DNA from: Phaseolus vulgaris
Lineage: Eukaryota; Streptophyta; Magnoliopsida; Fabales; Fabaceae
Reading direction: 5' to 3'
Assembly (NCBI RefSeq): GCF_000499845.2
Contig: NC_023750.2
Coordinates: 5,143,478-5,207,477 of the forward strand
Length of the DNA stretch: 64,000 bases
Shown: piece after piece, positions 60,443 through 64,000 of the stretch
Position numbering within the stretch: position 1 is the stretch's first letter
How the letters are laid out: every line of letters starts with the position of its first letter
Program-made: the position numbers and the translations under genes
The notes under the pieces: model-generated
The model's input: the letters and a program-made list of their open reading frames with translations, nothing else
Database searches by the model: none
Told to the model about the DNA's origin: nothing

Positions 60443-62561
60443 TGTTAGAATTATAGGCCTAAAACAAGAGGGGAGGTGAATTGTATTTGAAAGATTTTCG
60501 CAAGTATTGAAGGTAGAATGAAAGGCTATGAAGAATTAATCAATGAAAAATTTGTCCAGCCAAATAGAAAACTGTTTTTAAGCTTGATGCAGAAAATCAA
60601 CCGGTTGTTTTTACGAAACAATCGGTTGTTTTTATCAGCACTTTATAAAAAAAAAGTTAAAGCAGTTTAAAGAGTGTAAGGATAGAGAGATTCACACATA
60701 ATGTTGATACTGGTTCACACTTCACCAAGAGTTGCATCCAGTCCCAAGAAACCACTGGGTATTCGACTATGTAATCAATAACATATAACAAATTACACAC
60801 ACACACCAAAGAAGTGATCTTGAACCCCTCAAGAACACTCACTTTGATGAGAATCAAATAAAGGAGGCTTTTATTATTGAAGGAAGAGGTCATTCACCTA
60901 CACATTTGATGTTCTTCCTTCTAGTCTTCTCAAAATTAAAAGAAGACATAAAATAAAGAGAGGATCAAGGCTAAAGCCAAAGAAGTCTACAAGCTTTCAA
61001 GAATAGGCTTCATTTAAATATCTCTCTTTATAGTTTCTTTTGTATAAAATTGTAAATAATATAGAATAGTGTTTAGGAAGGTGCTTAGAGGAAAACCATA
61101 GATACCTCTTTTGTAAAGCATCTTTAGGCTTTAATTTAGAATTTTCTAGAAGGTAACTCTTCATAAGTCACTATAGGCGTTAGCTTATGAGACTTTTGGG
61201 TAGCTTGTGGTACAAACTTTGTAAGCTTCATGACCAGCCCTTGCTCCTATAAAAGGAGGGCTTAGGCCCTTCATAATGCAGATTTGGAATTTGTAGTATC
61301 AAAACTCTCCCAAATTGGTGATTGAGTGTAGTGAGAACTTGTCTTCTACTCTTCCTAGTCTCATCTTGAGTGCCTTGGTTCTCTCAAGTGGCGGCATTGC
61401 ACACTTATCTTGGAGCATTCACACTTCAAGGGCGTGTTCATCAACCAAGAACTACAACCACATAAGTCCTCTTTCTTCTCCATCTTCTCATTCCATTTCC
61501 GTGCCTATTTGAATTCCTAAACATGTCTTAGGTTCCTTTCTTGCTTTCTATTCGGTGTTCTTGCTTATTTTCATGTTTCAATCGGTTAATCTTCTTTCTC
61601 CTTGGATTTGTTCGGTGCATTTCAGTTTTGAAGCATTTTAATCGGTTCATTTCATTTGTTATGCAATTTAATCGCTTCATTTGCATTTTTACATCTTTTA
61701 ATCGGTTCAATTGGCAAGAAATGGGTCTTCCATGTGAGTTTGGTGTTTGGTGCAAGTTTTGGTGAGTTCTTGAAACATAGAACATTGATCCAATTCTATT
61801 AAAAGTGCCTAAGCTATCTCCAACTCAAGTTGATTCCATAGAATGTCAAAGAATCATCTCTATCTTGCTATTGGAATCATATCACACTTCCTTTGACTAC
61901 AACACAACACAAATCAGAACACCCTCTGACTCTGTGCAACAACAGATCTTTACAAAAATACAAATCAAAGAGAGAAATTAATAGAATACACCTGATGCAA
62001 TCACAAATTGGATTGAAAGAATACAAAACAATCATATTCTAGTCTTAGCAAAAAATCCAAAGCCTTAAGCAATCTTGGAAAAACTGATTTTGAAAGTGTT
62101 AATTTGAATCTATAACAACTAGGAGCGTATAACCACTTATTTTAACTCCAATCAGTTGTTAAAAACATTTAATGCAAAAGTCAAATCAGTTTTAAAACAA
62201 ACAAAATAGATTGAATCAGTTAAACTGAATTCTATTAAAGATTTTCAAAAAATAGTGGGTTGATTTTTCGAAACAACCGATTGAATTGGTTTGACAGCAA
62301 AGTCAACCAAAGTCAAACATTTTAAAAACCCCTCAAACAAGCTGAGAGAAAAACAACCGATTAAAACAAGAAATCAGCAACTTGTTTTTCTGCTTCTCTT
62401 TGAAAACTCATCTTTTTCAAAAGGATTAAAATCAAATAACCTTGGATCAATTCTATGAGTGGATTACAAATTCAAACTACCCAAAACACATCTAGAAACC
62501 CATCATCAAAGTCTTCAAGCAATCCACATAGATTTGGAGGCATCAAAGTCAATGTTCAACA
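60443..62561 (+). mobile_element. Solo LTR, unit 4
   Basis: TGTTAG...TTCAACA, 2,119 bp, flanked by AAAAT on both sides (60,438-60,442 and 62,562-62,566). One G fewer than unit 1 in the GGGG run near 61,430; otherwise nearly identical. Confidence 0.88.
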
Positions 62562-64000
62562 AAAATGAATTATGAAATCACACGATAAAACCTAAAATAT
62601 TTTATCTGTCCACGCGGAGGCAAAAGAAAATAATTTCAAAAAAGAAAATAAAACTAAGTCTATAGTGTGTTATGGGGCGCTCGAGTCCCCCTTTGTTCTT
62701 CCTCTGAAGTCTATATTTAAAGGTTTCTTATCTTTAAGAATTTGAATTGAGATTCTACCTCAAATATTCTATTTCAATTCTCTTTATAATAATGTGTTTC
62801 CTTCTTGTTACAAATTTTCTTTTAGATATTTTCTTTCCAGTTTTGTTCCAAATTTTCAATCTCGCTTATCTTCCATATAATATGTTACCAATCTTGTCTT
62901 ATATATGCAATTTGGATTTTTTTATTAACTATTCCCAACACAATCAAATTTGTTGCGAGAGATATTGCAAAAGATTTGAAGGAGATTTGCTTTAAATCAA
63001 GTAAGAATTGTAGAGAATTATCTTTGTTGAAAATATGAAGAATATATTTGTAGAAAATATGGAGAATATGCAAATGAAAAAATTTGCAGGAAATGCTAGG
63101 AATGCATAGTAGTAGACATCTAGAATCTTCAAGAAATCAAAGAATCAAGAAACGTGTGAATGAATTTCCTTATATCTCAACACATAAGAAGGTAATATAA
63201 ATCAAAGAGTGAATTAAGAATGACCAAATTTTCTACATAAGCTCTCATTCTCTCAAATGTTTTAGGTTTCTAGAAATGCATGAAGTATAATAGCATGTGT
63301 ATTGTGTGAATGGAGCATAACCTAAGACTACCCTAATCCAAACCTGCAAAACAACTTGAGAATTTTCCAAATGGATATAACAATTATTTGTACCCTAAAG
63401 TTCAATAACTAAACAATATAATCAATTAGGACATCAAAGTAAATAACAATTAATATATACTACAAAGAAGGGGAATCATAAACATAAAATTTTGACCACA
63501 CTTTTATTCACATTTTATTAATAAGTATTGACTCTCTAAAAAACCCCTATGAAATTGTCATCTCTCACAATCAAGGTCACGGCAGGACGACGAAAATCAT
63601 TATAAATGACAAAGGAGTCACCATGGTAGATTATTAAGGTAGATTAGTGAAAAGCCTTTAAAAAAAGAATGGCGATGCAATGCATAGTTCCACATGATTG
63701 GGTAAATATGTTATATATATTTATACCCATGGTGAAATTCAAATACAAAAATAGAACATCTCTTACTTATGGTTTTCCTTCTTTCAATGTCTTTATTTTT
63801 TTTTTGTTTTTCTCCTATTCTCTTATATATTCTTTCTCGCTTTTTATTTTGCAACCCTACCTTCTATTTTTCTTAATTACAAATATTTAGGTTAAAACTA
63901 CTAACTCCCAAACTTCCATAATGGGTTGAGTCTAAACATTAAGAAGATGAGCCCCCAAAAACGAACCCGTACCATAAATAAAAATGTTGATCGCTTTTTT

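Larger units (their letters stand above)
55319..64000 (+). repeat. Tandem unit 4 of the SURNod19 array (runs off the window)
   Basis: Almost identical to units 1-3 in the same order. At 64,000 it stops at the position matching about 37,492 of unit 1, some 250 bp before the expected unit end, so at least the end of the unit, and perhaps more units, lie beyond. Confidence 0.95.

Overview
The window is AT-rich nuclear DNA from a flowering plant. The evidence is intron-containing genes, an AP2/ERF transcription factor of the cytokinin-response-factor type, a eukaryotic tRNA-Asp pair, and both Ty3/gypsy and Ty1/copia LTR retrotransposons primed from initiator tRNA-Met. The SURNod19 genes and the general character of the repeats suggest a legume, perhaps of the bean/cowpea group, but that placement is an inference.

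Layout. 1-7,080 is mostly featureless AT-rich DNA, with a GC-rich promoter-like island (2,500-3,160) and a convergent inverted pair of identical tRNA-Asp(GTC) genes (3,631-3,702 + and 4,069-4,140 -). 7,081-16,312 is an old tandem duplication of host sequence; its first half is split by a 7.5 kb minus-strand gypsy chromovirus (7,635-15,149) whose LTRs are about 98% identical but whose coding region is broken several times. 16,313-20,840 shows nothing recognisable. 20,915-21,697 is a single-exon CRF-type ERF gene whose 3' flank is tandemly duplicated. 23,511-24,062 is a fold-back element resembling a CACTA-derived MITE. 25,500-27,400 holds copia and gypsy debris, and 28,090-28,565 a degenerate tandem repeat.

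From 28,794 to the end lies the main feature: a head-to-tail array of 8.7-8.9 kb units, three complete and a fourth cut by the window edge. Each unit carries one SURNod19 gene (four-exon model, 418 aa), a triplicated 181-bp block, and a 2.1 kb solo LTR. The solo LTR has a perfect 5-bp target duplication in units 1 and 4 and sits at the same position in every unit, so it inserted before the locus was amplified. At the left edge about 550 bp of unit 1 is clearly diverged from the matching unit junctions while the rest is nearly identical. This is what non-allelic recombination between two old repeats flanking a single ancestral gene would leave.

Genes 1 and 4 are intact. Genes 2 and 3 carry 1-base deletions that truncate them. 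The same units contain long blocks of deletion-only differences in homopolymers, so these breaks may be consensus errors in a hard-to-polish array. The SURNod19 protein has a His-His pair, a His-x-His-Gly motif and a C-terminal Met spaced much like the copper ligands of peptidylglycine monooxygenases. That suggests, but does not show, a secreted copper-enzyme-like fold.
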